Shown piece after piece: positions 6,996 through 14,052 of a stretch of DNA of 34,240 bases. Each line of letters begins with the position of its first letter. The first letter of the stretch is position 1. The DNA comes from a virus. The DNA lies in the IMG/VR virus record IMGVR_UViG_3300047548_001253, positions 1 to 34,240 of that record, one strand, 5' to 3'. The notes beneath the pieces are model-generated. The model was not told the origin of the DNA. It saw only the letters and a list, made by a program, of their open reading frames with translations, and did no database searches. The position numbers and the translations under genes are program-made.

Positions 6996-7396
6996 CCTGT
7001 ACGCGGTGCAAGACTGAAAAGCCCGCCACCACTGAATTCTTCCCTCCGCACAACAAAAAGCGGAATGGGCTGGATAGTTGGTGTCGAAAATGCCGTGCGT
7101 CTTACAGAAACCCCATCAATCGAGGAAAATTTCGGGAAGTCATTTCCGACGCTGACTTGCTGGAAATGAAATCTAGCATCCAGCAGTGTGTTATTTGTGG
7201 AGCACACGAGCCCTTAGTAGTGGATCATGATCATACAACAGGCCTTATTCGAGGCCTTTTATGCAATCATTGCAACCGAGGACTGGGGCACTTCCGTGAT
7301 GATCCAATGCTGTTGGAATTCGCAGCGCAGTATTTATACGCCTCCATAAGGCATCCGGCATGGGACAAATATAAAGAAGAACATGGGGCTGTGTGA
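6983..7396 (+). CDS. Endonuclease VII-like HNH nuclease (His-Me finger)
   Basis: A 137-residue nuclease with two zinc sites: C6-x2-C9 with C34-x2-C37 in the N-terminal half, and C69-x2-C72 with C94-x2-C97 around the active site. DHDH (81-84) and N98 directly after the last Cys match the Asp-His and Asn of T4 endonuclease VII, the Holliday-junction resolvase. LIRGLLCNHCNRGLGHFRDD is the typical family run. Base composition is visibly more AT-rich than the flanking genes (many TTA, ATT and CAT codons), suggesting later arrival. It overlaps its upstream neighbour by 13 bases and shares TGATG with the next gene. It may be a free-standing homing or branch-resolving enzyme; the two cannot be told apart here. 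Confidence 0.85.
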   Translation: MEVLTCTRCKTEKPATTEFFPPHNKKRNGLDSWCRKCRASYRNPINRGKFREVISDADLLEMKSSIQQCVICGAHEPLVVDHDHTTGLIRGLLCNHCNRGLGHFRDDPMLLEFAAQYLYASIRHPAWDKYKEEHGAV

Positions 7397-7644
7397 TGGA
7401 AATGATGGTTTGGAACGTGATCCTCACGGCCATTGTGGCGCTTTTGGGGTTCATTGTGAAAGAGAAATTTGCTGAACTTCAACGCATCAGCATCTTGCTG
7501 AATAGGACTCGGGAAGAGGTTGCACGTGACCACATCACGCGTACTGAATTCCGGGCGGATATGCAGCAGCTGATGGAGCGGTTTGACCGGATTGAGCGAA
7601 AAATCGACGCCATGAGAGGACAGCACAATGCCAGCGGTAACTAA
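7396..7644 (+). CDS. Single-span membrane protein with coiled coil
   Basis: An 82-residue protein whose ATG overlaps the nuclease stop as TGATG; a GTG one codon earlier is possible but less likely. Residues 4-20 (MVWNVILTAIVALLGFI) form one transmembrane helix, and the rest (KEKFAELQRISILLNRTREE onwards) is a charged coiled coil. The C-terminus overlaps the next gene by 17 bases. Holin-like and spanin-like roles fit the topology. Small proteins of this design are also found near connector genes without known function. It is 8.5 kb away from the main lysis genes, so a lysis role is uncertain. Confidence 0.7.
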   Translation: MEMMVWNVILTAIVALLGFIVKEKFAELQRISILLNRTREEVARDHITRTEFRADMQQLMERFDRIERKIDAMRGQHNASGN

Positions 7645-8041
7645 GAAGCAAAAGAAGTTGATGGACGCGGCGGCGCACAATCCTGCGTTTGCCAAAAAGG
7701 TGGGTATTCCCATGTCGGTTGCAAAGGACTACAGTGAGTCCAGCAAGGGCATGAAATTCAGGAAAGGCGGTGGTGAAATGAAAAAAGGTTGCGCAACCAA
7801 GGGCTACGCAAAAGGTGGCCTGGCCACTCGTGGCGAGGGCATTGCCAAAAAAGGCTTTGCTGAAGGCGGCATGGCCATGAAAAACGTGCCCAAGAAGGGC
7901 CAGATTGGCGCTTCCGGCCCTGATACAGCAGGTCCCCAGGGCAAGACCCTGAGCGAGCCCGTAAAGAAGTCGGTTGCTGGCGATAAGGTCAGTGTTCGTG
8001 GCGTGGGTGCAGCTCGCGCTCGTGTTGCTCGGATCTACTAA
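7628..8041 (+). CDS. Lys/Gly-rich protein with DUF3008-like N-terminus
   Basis: A 137-residue, very basic protein. The start MPAVTKKQKKLMDAAAHN and the following KKVGIPMSVAKDYSESSKG resemble the small phage/bacterial DUF3008 family (MPAxSKxQQxxM, then AKDFxxSxxKG). From about residue 46 it turns into Gly/Lys-rich short repeats, including YAKGGL (60-65) and FAEGGM (77-82), and ends RGVGAARARVARIY. Both the [FY]AxGG[LIM] element and the C-terminal RGVGxAR element recur in other proteins of this window. It is likely disordered. Location beside connector genes suggests a virion protein; nucleic-acid binding is plausible from charge only. Confidence 0.72.
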   Translation: MPAVTKKQKKLMDAAAHNPAFAKKVGIPMSVAKDYSESSKGMKFRKGGGEMKKGCATKGYAKGGLATRGEGIAKKGFAEGGMAMKNVPKKGQIGASGPDTAGPQGKTLSEPVKKSVAGDKVSVRGVGAARARVARIY

Positions 8042-8044
8042 GCC

Positions 8045-8725
8045 ATGACCACTTCTGGCGTTGCGTCATTCAATCTGGACTTCGACGAGATCATCCTCGA
8101 AGCGTACGAGCGCTGTGGCGTCCAGGTGCGGGATGGCTACGACGCCAGAACGGCGCAGCGTTCGCTCAACTTGATGTTTGCGGAGTGGGCCAACCGAGGG
8201 CTCAACCTGTGGACCATTGAGCAGCGCGAGGTTTTGCTCACGGCGGGGGTACACGAGTATGACCTGCCATCGGATACGGTAGACGCTTTGTCTGCGGTCA
8301 TTCGCACGAATGCGGGCACCTCAAACCAGCAGGACATCACAATCGACCGGATTGGCAGTGCCGAGTACCTGCACATTCCCAACAAGAACACGCAGTCCCG
8401 CCCGGCGCAGTACTTCGTGCAGCGTACGGTCCCAACCAAGTTGTTCTTGTATCCGTCGCCCGATGCCACGCAGACGTACACCTTCCGGTACTACGCCATT
8501 CGCCGGATCGAGGAAACTGGGTCGTTCATGAACACCGCGGACATCTCATTCCGCTTCCTGCCCTGCTTGATTGCGGGCCTGGCCTATTACCTGGCCATCA
8601 AAAAGGCCCCCGATCGCATTCCCATGCTCAAGCAGTTCTATGAGGAAGAGTTTGCCCGGGCTGCGGCAGAGGATCGTGAGCGTTCGAGCTACTTCGCTGT
8701 TCCGACCTATCGCGAGAACTACTGA
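8045..8725 (+). CDS. Head-tail adaptor (P22 gp4 / T7 gp11-type connector)
   Basis: A 226-residue protein of the adaptor ring that joins the portal to the short tail. The N-terminal run NLDFDEIILEAYERCGVQV, followed by DARTAQRSLNLMFAEWANRG and LNLWTIEQREV, is the classic start of these adaptors: two helices with the SLN-LMF-EWANRG-LNLW signature. The beta-rich middle has PAQYFVQRTVPTKLFLYPSP, and a helical C-terminus (LIAGLAYYLAIKKAP) follows. No strong Shine-Dalgarno site is seen before the ATG, three bases after the previous stop, so it may depend on upstream translation. The next gene starts on its stop codon (TGATG). Confidence 0.85.
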   Translation: MTTSGVASFNLDFDEIILEAYERCGVQVRDGYDARTAQRSLNLMFAEWANRGLNLWTIEQREVLLTAGVHEYDLPSDTVDALSAVIRTNAGTSNQQDITIDRIGSAEYLHIPNKNTQSRPAQYFVQRTVPTKLFLYPSPDATQTYTFRYYAIRRIEETGSFMNTADISFRFLPCLIAGLAYYLAIKKAPDRIPMLKQFYEEEFARAAAEDRERSSYFAVPTYRENY

Positions 8726-9060
8726 TGGCTGCAGGATACGCATCAGGCAAGTTTGCGATTGCGCTGTGCGACCAGTGTGGGCAGCGCTTTAAGCTGCTGC
8801 AGCTCATCAAGGATTGGAAGGGCTTCAAGGTCTGCACAGAGTGCTACGAGCCCAAGCATCCGCAGCTCGAGCCCAAACGCACAATCAACGAGCCCCAGGC
8901 ACTGTATCAGCCTCGTCCTGAGGCCCGGATGGCAGTGACTATCTATGTCGGCTTCACAGCAGACACATCCTTTGCTAGTATCGGCATGATGCCGATGCCG
9001 CCCGCAAAGCCTCTGGTTGCAGGAACAGCGCTCGGAACGGTGACGACGAGGATCACATGA
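8725..9060 (+). CDS. Zinc-ribbon protein between connector genes
   Basis: A 111-residue protein coupled at both ends (TGATG with the adaptor, ATGA with the next gene). Residues 5-45 form a treble-clef or zinc-ribbon core: C15-x2-C18 in IALCDQCGQRFK and C37-x2-C40 in VCTECYEPKHPQ. PQ-x-LYQPRPEA (57-67) is a conserved linker in related phage proteins. The C-terminal part is short hydrophobic strands with many Gly and Thr residues. The tight coupling to two connector genes suggests a small head-tail joining or completion protein. The zinc site is inferred from Cys spacing; the exact role is unknown. Confidence 0.78.
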   Translation: MAAGYASGKFAIALCDQCGQRFKLLQLIKDWKGFKVCTECYEPKHPQLEPKRTINEPQALYQPRPEARMAVTIYVGFTADTSFASIGMMPMPPAKPLVAGTALGTVTTRIT

Positions 9061-9902
9061 ACTACACCGAACTGGAAGCGGCGATCATCTCCTACACGGA
9101 CAACCAGGATCCGGCTTTTGCGCTGGAAATACCGACGTTCGTGAAGCAGGCGGAACAGCGCATCTATAACACGGTGCAGATTGCCAATCTGCGCAAAAAC
9201 GTGACAGGCACGCTGACGGCAGGCAACAAGTACCTCAGCGCCCCCGGGGACTTCCTGTCGGCATATTCCCTAGCCGTTTATCTTGCTCCCGTAACTTCCG
9301 GCACAGGATTGACGGGCGAGTTTGATATTGTGGTCGGCAGTGCGACCAACATTGTTGTGGGCATGTATGTGTCGGGTACCGGGATTGCCACTGGCGCTCA
9401 GGTCGAAGCCATCGTGGGAACCACGGTGACGCTGACGCTTGCCAACACGAGCCCTGTGTCAGGCGATGTGGCGTTCCAGGGCGATTACGTCTACCTCCTC
9501 AATCGCGACGTCAACTACATGCGCGAGGTGTACTCCAATCCATCGTATCGGGGCACTCCGAAGTACTACGCTCTGTTTGGGCCCAGCAGCACAAACATGG
9601 ACGAACTGACGTTCATTGTTGGTCCGACGCCCGACGCGGACTACAAGGCCGAGCTGCATTTCTATTACTATCCCGAGTCGATTGTCACTGCACAGACCTC
9701 TTGGCTGGGGGACAACTTTGACAGCGCCCTTTTGTATGGTGCCTTGGTCGAGGCGTATACCTACATGAAGGGGGAGCCGGACATGATGGCGCTCTACGAC
9801 ACGAAATTCAAGGAAGCGCTTGGCCTGCTCAAGAACCTGGGCGATGGCAAGCAACGTGGCGATGCCTACCTGGATGGCCAGGTCAAACTGCCAGTGAGGT
9901 AA
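9057..9902 (+). CDS. Head-tail connector / tail tubular A-like protein with inserted beta domain
   Basis: A 281-residue protein, coupled by ATGA to the zinc-ribbon gene. Its frame is a tail tubular/adaptor-type protein: an N-terminal helix pair ending in TFVKQAEQRIYNTVQIANLR, a beta segment (GNKYLSAPGDFLSAYSLAVY), then YVYLLNRDVNYMREVY, GTPKYYALFGP, AELHFYYYPESIV, WLGDNFDSALLYGALVEAYT and a helical end. Between residues about 80 and 142 sits an extra beta-strand module (FDIVVGSATNIVVGMYVSGT, then GAQVEAIVGTTVTLTLANTS). It interrupts the family sequence and looks like the small Ig-like/beta modules spread among phage tail proteins. It likely forms the second ring of the short tail. Confidence 0.82.
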   Translation: MNYTELEAAIISYTDNQDPAFALEIPTFVKQAEQRIYNTVQIANLRKNVTGTLTAGNKYLSAPGDFLSAYSLAVYLAPVTSGTGLTGEFDIVVGSATNIVVGMYVSGTGIATGAQVEAIVGTTVTLTLANTSPVSGDVAFQGDYVYLLNRDVNYMREVYSNPSYRGTPKYYALFGPSSTNMDELTFIVGPTPDADYKAELHFYYYPESIVTAQTSWLGDNFDSALLYGALVEAYTYMKGEPDMMALYDTKFKEALGLLKNLGDGKQRGDAYLDGQVKLPVR

Positions 9903-9905
9903 CCC

Positions 9906-10322
9906 ATGATCACAGCAGGCCTGACCAACAGTTTCAAAGAGCAGCTTCTCCTGGGCGTCCACGACTTCAGCGCGGACGTAATGAAGATCGCGCTGTACAC
10001 CTCTGCCGCCGATCTTTCTCCTGCTACGACCCAGTACAGCACTTCAGACGAGGTATCGGGGATAGGCTACACCGCCGGTGGCGAGGTTTTGCTCAACGTC
10101 ACGGTCAATCTTCAGCAGGGAATTGCCTACGTCTCTTTTGATACGCCGACATGGAACGCCGCGACGTTCACCACTCGTGGGGCGCTGATCTACAACTTCA
10201 CCAAGGCAAACAAGTCGGTTGCGGTGCTTAACTTTGGCCTTGATCAGACCATGCTGAGCCAGCAGTTCCAAATTCTGTTGCCTCCCAACGATCCTGAATC
10301 GGCCTTGATTCGTGTGACCTGA
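9906..10322 (+). CDS. Conserved virion protein, tail region
   Basis: A 138-residue protein with a GAGG site four bases after the previous stop. It begins MITAGLTNSFKEQLLLGVHD and continues ADVMKIALYTSAADLSPATT, then YTAGGEVLLNVTV, TFTTRGALIYNFTKANKSVA and ALIRVT. This pattern (short N-terminal helix, KIALYTSAA, TARGALIYN, ALIR) is shared by a widespread phage structural family that often neighbours tail fibre genes. Fold is mostly beta. The molecular function is unknown; a minor tail or fibre-base role is likely from position. Confidence 0.75.
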   Translation: MITAGLTNSFKEQLLLGVHDFSADVMKIALYTSAADLSPATTQYSTSDEVSGIGYTAGGEVLLNVTVNLQQGIAYVSFDTPTWNAATFTTRGALIYNFTKANKSVAVLNFGLDQTMLSQQFQILLPPNDPESALIRVT

Positions 10323-10347
10323 GGAAGGCAAAGGTGTCGTTTTCTTC

Positions 10348-10376
10348 TTTTCTTCATCCAGGCCTTACGGTATAGT
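10348..10376 (+). promoter_or_regulatory. Weak promoter candidate before the fibre cluster
   Basis: In the 94-base gap before the gene at 10417, TATAGT (10371-10376) matches the -10 box at 5 of 6 bases, but the region 17 bases upstream (TTTTCT) is a poor -35 box. An imperfect inverted repeat surrounds the -10 (TACGGTATA, later TATACGCCGTA). Weak support only. Confidence 0.25.
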
Positions 10377-10416
10377 GCCCAGGTATACGCCGTAGCCCCC
10401 AATCCAAGGAGCCGTC

Positions 10417-10995
10417 ATGTCTTTAGAACTAGCAAAAGCCGCAGATTCCGCCGCGAGTGGTCTCATTGCGAACACCGGCTCTGGTGATCAGGCCAAAGCC
10501 ACTGGTCGTTATCTTGTCGAGTGTTTTGACAAAGAGGGCAACCTCAAGTGGACCGTTGAGTCCCAAAACCTGGTGGTAAACGTCGGCCTGCAGTACATGG
10601 CTGGAGTTGCCCTGACCAGCACTGCGCAGATCACGACCTGGTATTTGGGCATCTATGGCGCTGCTTCGTCCAACAACCCTGCTGCTGGCGACACAATGTC
10701 TTCACATCTGGGTTGGACCGAGGTCACCGCGTATAGCGAATCGACTCGCCCTACTGCCACGTTTGCGGCTGCGACCAACGCCAACCCGTCTGTTGTGACC
10801 AACACCGCCAGCAAGGCTGTGTTCACGATCAACGGTTCCACCACTGTGGGCGGTGCGTTCCTGACCAGCAACAACACCAAGGGCGGTACGACGGGTACGC
10901 TGTTCTCGGCCGCAGACTTCTCTGCTCCCGGCGACCGCTCGGTGGTGTCTGGCGACATTCTGAACGTCACTTACACCTTCAGCCTTGCTGGCTAA
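10417..10995 (+). CDS. Conserved virion protein, tail region
   Basis: A 192-residue protein with AAGGAG before its ATG. A short helical/disordered start is followed by GRYLVECFDKEGNLKWTVES and QNLVVNVGLQYMAGVALTS, then TTWYLGIYGAASSN, HLGWTEVTAYSESTRPT, KAVFTING, VGGAFLTSNNTKGGTTGTLF and GDILNVTYTFS. That order matches a common phage structural family of beta-sandwich type that lies beside fibre genes. No enzymatic residues are evident. It likely forms part of the tail or a short fibre; the exact role is not known. It starts after a 94-base gap holding a weak promoter candidate, and ends nine bases before the repeat protein. Confidence 0.75.
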   Translation: MSLELAKAADSAASGLIANTGSGDQAKATGRYLVECFDKEGNLKWTVESQNLVVNVGLQYMAGVALTSTAQITTWYLGIYGAASSNNPAAGDTMSSHLGWTEVTAYSESTRPTATFAAATNANPSVVTNTASKAVFTINGSTTVGGAFLTSNNTKGGTTGTLFSAADFSAPGDRSVVSGDILNVTYTFSLAG

Positions 10996-11004
10996 GGCGG
11001 AATC

Positions 11005-12153
11005 ATGGCCGAAGGCGGCTGGGGTTCTGGATCATGGGGTCAGGCCGGATGGGGTGATTCGGTTTATGACCGCAATGTTGCAGAGACAGCGACCGGAACA
11101 GACGCGCTTGAAGCGCAAGCAGCCTATGCCCCCGCTGTTGACGAAACAGCCACCGGTACTGATACAACCGAGACACTCGCCAGCTTAAATCCTGCCGTTG
11201 CAGACACGGCTACCGGTGCGGATGACGTTTCCGCGCTTGGCACGTTGGAGTCCGCCGTTGCAGACACGGCTACCGGTGCGGATACGACCGAGGCGCTGTT
11301 TAACCCGTCTTCCGCTGTGTCGGAAGCTGCGGCGGGGACTGATTCAGTTTCAGCAATCTTTAATCCCCTTTCTAATGTGGCGGAGACAGCCACGGGGACG
11401 GATACCACTGCGGCTGTAAGTTCGTTCGGCGCTGCGGTGGCGGAAACAGCCACCGGCACCGATGACGTTTCCGCGCTGTTCAAGCCAGCGGCAGCCGTCA
11501 CTGATTCCGCTACGGGCGCTGATGCTGTCTCGTCTTTGGTTTCACTGCTGTCTGCTGTCTCAGAAGCGGCTACTGGAGCCGATGCGGTTTCCTCCACCCC
11601 CACATACCCGGTCTCAATTTCAGAGACCGCTACGGGCACGGATGTTGTTGCTGCGGGGCTTACGGCAGAAATCTCCCTTTCCGAAACAGCTACCGCTTCG
11701 GATGTAACAGAAGCTGCGTTCGCTCAATATGCGGATATTTCCGAATCTGCGGCGGCCACTGATGCGGCTGAAGCGGTATCCGTTTTTTATGCGTCAGTCT
11801 CTGAAGCGGCATCAGGTGCGGATACGACGAGCAGCCTTGGCACGCTGAGTATTGCAGTAGAGGACATTGCTGCTGTCCAGGACACAACTGCCGCGTTTGC
11901 CAAGTTTCTGTCGACCATCCAAGAAGCCGCGGTTGCATTGGACACCGTCATAGGTGCCAGGTTGTGGGAGACCATTGACGACGCGCAGAATGCCAGCTGG
12001 CAGGGCATAAATGATTCGCAAAACCCGGATTGGGGCCAAATTGGTGACACCCAGACGGCGAACTGGCAAAATATCAACAACGCGCAGTCAGCTGGGTGGA
12101 ACGGAGTCAACGACGCACAGTCTCCGGACTGGGAACTTGTAAACACAAATTAG
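11005..12153 (+). CDS. Repeat virion protein: 15 x 20-residue and 5 x 11-residue repeats
   Basis: A 382-residue protein with three parts. Residues 1-23 (EGGWGSGSWGQAGWGDSVYD) are Gly/Trp-rich. Residues 24-323 are fifteen repeats, each exactly 20 residues, with consensus near AVxETATGTDxxxALxxxxx: the ETATGTD-like core is clear in copies 1-11 and decays in copies 12-15. Residues 321-375 are five 11-residue repeats starting with Trp (W-x2-[IV]-x-[DN]-x-Q-x3), then WELVNTN. It is very rich in Ala, Thr, Ser, Glu and Asp, has no Cys, no signal peptide and no membrane segment, and must be an elongated structure. It lies in the fibre cluster, so a fibre shaft or spacer is likely. No named family is recognised. 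The Gly/Trp start recurs inside the tail hub protein. Confidence 0.8.
   Translation: MAEGGWGSGSWGQAGWGDSVYDRNVAETATGTDALEAQAAYAPAVDETATGTDTTETLASLNPAVADTATGADDVSALGTLESAVADTATGADTTEALFNPSSAVSEAAAGTDSVSAIFNPLSNVAETATGTDTTAAVSSFGAAVAETATGTDDVSALFKPAAAVTDSATGADAVSSLVSLLSAVSEAATGADAVSSTPTYPVSISETATGTDVVAAGLTAEISLSETATASDVTEAAFAQYADISESAAATDAAEAVSVFYASVSEAASGADTTSSLGTLSIAVEDIAAVQDTTAAFAKFLSTIQEAAVALDTVIGARLWETIDDAQNASWQGINDSQNPDWGQIGDTQTANWQNINNAQSAGWNGVNDAQSPDWELVNTN
11074..11973 (+). repeat. 60-bp tandem repeat (15 units) in the repeat protein gene
   Basis: Fifteen in-frame units of exactly 60 bases encode 20 residues each. Units 3 and 4 share a 30-base identical block (11194-11223 and 11254-11283). 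Other units differ mostly at third positions, which indicates an old duplication series with selection on the protein. No indels break the period. Confidence 0.9.
11965..12129 (+). repeat. 33-bp tandem repeat (5 units) encoding Trp-led 11-mers
   Basis: Five units of 33 bases each begin with TGG (Trp) and encode W-x2-[IV]-x-[DN]-x-Q-x3. The first unit starts inside the last 20-residue repeat, so the two repeat systems overlap by nine bases. A sixth Trp follows at 12130. Confidence 0.85.
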
Positions 12154-12162
12154 GGGTCATAG

Positions 12163-13842
12163 ATGGCAACCGCATACTCAACACTCATGGGGCTGGCCGA
12201 GCCGGTCCAAGGCGAACTCTCCGGCACGTGGGGCGATACCGTCAACAAAGGTATCACTGCGTACCTTGACATTGCCCTTGCGGGCACCCAAACCATCAGC
12301 GGAAGCCAAACCGCGGTGACGCTGTCGTTGACAAACGGTAACGCTGCCACGACCAACATTGCGCAAGCGGGGTCTGCCTCTACAGGTTCTGCCCAATTTG
12401 CCGTCATCAATTGCACGGGTAACCCCGCATCGCTTTTGACGGTCACGGTCCCCGCTTCGAGTCGCCAGTACATTGTCATCAATGCCACTTCTACGTCGCA
12501 GTCGGTCAAAGTCGTTGGCGTCGGCCCTACCACCGGGGTCACAATCATCAGCGGTGAAAAAGCCCATATTGCTTGGAACGGCTCGGATTTTGTAAAGATC
12601 GCGTCGTCCGTCATCACCAATTTGACCGGCACTTTGGCCATCGCCAACGGCGGTACGGGTCAGACCACCCGCCAAGATGCCATGGATGCGCTGGCTGGGG
12701 CCACTACGTCGGGTTATTACCTACGCGGTAACGGCACTGATGTGGTCATGTCCGCGATCCAAGCTGCGGATGTTCCGACCCTGAACCAGAATACGACTGG
12801 CACGGCCTCCAACGTGACGGGTACGGTGGCTGTCGCAAACGGCGGCACCGGAGCCACCACTGCAGCCACTGCAAGGACAAACCTTGGGGCAACGACCGTT
12901 GGTGGCAACCTCTTCACACTGTCCAACCCCAGCGCGATCACGTTCCCCCGCTTCAACGCAGATAACACGGTCAGCGCGCTTGATGCGGCTTCGTTTCGTA
13001 CCGCTATTGGCGCGGGTACAGGCGGTGGTAGTGTCTCAAGTGTCGCTGTTTCGGGCGGCACCACCGGCCTTACTACTTCCGGCGGCCCAATTACCACCAG
13101 CGGGACCATTACACTGGCAGGCACTTTGGCTGTCGCCAACGGTGGTACGGGCTTGACTTCTGGTACTTCTGGCGGCGTTTTGTACTACTCGGCAACGGGC
13201 ACTTTGGCCAGTTCGAGCGCCCTTGCTGCAAGCTCTCTCGTGGTAGGGGGTGGCGCAGGCGTGGCCCCCAGTACGGTTACAACGGGTTCTGGTGTTGTTA
13301 CTGCCCTCGGTGTGAATACCGGTAGCGCAGGCGCTTTCGTGGTCAACGGCGGTGCGCTCGGTACTCCGTCCTCCGGTACGCTCACAAACGCTACGGGGCT
13401 GCCGATCAGTACGGGCGTGTCAGGTCTTGGCACTGGGGTCGCAACTGCGCTGGGTAACACGGCCAACGCCACTAACGGAGTCGCCACAACCAACGGCACG
13501 GCCACGCTGACCAACAAACGGATTGACCCCCGGGTCTCCAGCACCACGTCCACGGCTTCGATCACTCCCGACGTCGCGTCGTTTGACCAGTACTGTGTAA
13601 CTGCGCAGGCTGCCACGCTCACCGTCAACGCTCCCACCGGCACCCCTGTGGATGGCACCAAGTTGATCTTCCGCATTTTGGACAATGGTGGTTCACAGAC
13701 TTTGAGCTGGAATGCTACGTTTACCGCGATCGGTGTCACACTTCCAACGGCTACAACCGCAGGTAAGATGACATACGTTGGCTGCATCTACAACGCCGCC
13801 AACACCCGCTGGGATGTAATTGCGGTGGCCACACAGGCATAA
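12163..13842 (+). CDS. Tail fibre protein with ANGGTG repeats
   Basis: A 559-residue fibre-type protein. The N-terminus (GLAEPVQGELSGTWGDTVNK, then GITAYLDIALAGTQTI) is the usual virion-attachment start of such fibres. Three copies of G-T-[LV]-A-[IV]-ANGGTG lie at residues about 156-168, 220-232 and 320-332; the first two are followed by the ALAGA or ARTNLG pattern of the phage tail-fibre repeat. A second low-complexity section (VNGGALGTPSSGTLTNATGL) is also common in fibres. The C-terminal 110 residues form a folded beta domain (LIFRILDNGGSQTLSWNATF, then MTYVGCIYNAANTRWDVIAV) that probably trimerises or contacts the host. The Shine-Dalgarno site is weak. A small partner gene follows at once. 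Confidence 0.85.
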   Translation: MATAYSTLMGLAEPVQGELSGTWGDTVNKGITAYLDIALAGTQTISGSQTAVTLSLTNGNAATTNIAQAGSASTGSAQFAVINCTGNPASLLTVTVPASSRQYIVINATSTSQSVKVVGVGPTTGVTIISGEKAHIAWNGSDFVKIASSVITNLTGTLAIANGGTGQTTRQDAMDALAGATTSGYYLRGNGTDVVMSAIQAADVPTLNQNTTGTASNVTGTVAVANGGTGATTAATARTNLGATTVGGNLFTLSNPSAITFPRFNADNTVSALDAASFRTAIGAGTGGGSVSSVAVSGGTTGLTTSGGPITTSGTITLAGTLAVANGGTGLTSGTSGGVLYYSATGTLASSSALAASSLVVGGGAGVAPSTVTTGSGVVTALGVNTGSAGAFVVNGGALGTPSSGTLTNATGLPISTGVSGLGTGVATALGNTANATNGVATTNGTATLTNKRIDPRVSSTTSTASITPDVASFDQYCVTAQAATLTVNAPTGTPVDGTKLIFRILDNGGSQTLSWNATFTAIGVTLPTATTAGKMTYVGCIYNAANTRWDVIAVATQA

Positions 13843-13851
13843 GGAGCAGCT

Positions 13852-14040
13852 ATGGAAATTGTGTTTGAATTTGACACGGAATACGGCAAATTTGAGGACG
13901 CCCTTTGGTTTCCAGATGATGAGCCTTTGCCACCTCCCGAAGAAATTGAGGCCATGAAGTTGGAGCGGCTAAATAATTGGCTGGAACTTGTGGCCCCTGC
14001 GGAAACTCCCACAGCTTTTGATGGTGGCGAGCCCGCCTAA
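13852..14040 (+). CDS. Small acidic tail-fibre-assembly-like protein
   Basis: A 62-residue acidic protein with TAAGGAG just before it, nine bases after the fibre stop. It starts MEIVFEFDTEYGKFEDALWF and continues PDDEPLPPPEEIEAMKLERL NNW in a helix, a pattern (FDT-x-YG-x-F-x-DA, then P-x2-EIEAMK-x-ER-x-NNW) found in small proteins encoded directly after tail fibre genes. They are thought to help fibre folding or assembly. No chaperone function is shown here; the call rests on position and short similarity. Confidence 0.68.
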   Translation: MEIVFEFDTEYGKFEDALWFPDDEPLPPPEEIEAMKLERLNNWLELVAPAETPTAFDGGEPA

Positions 14041-14052
14041 TCGAGGTACAAC

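Noticed and set aside
7393-7395. GTG start one codon before the membrane-anchored coiled-coil gene (also GTG at 16650 and 29988)
   Set aside because: In each case an ATG one codon later overlaps the upstream stop as TGATG, the coupling pattern used throughout this genome.
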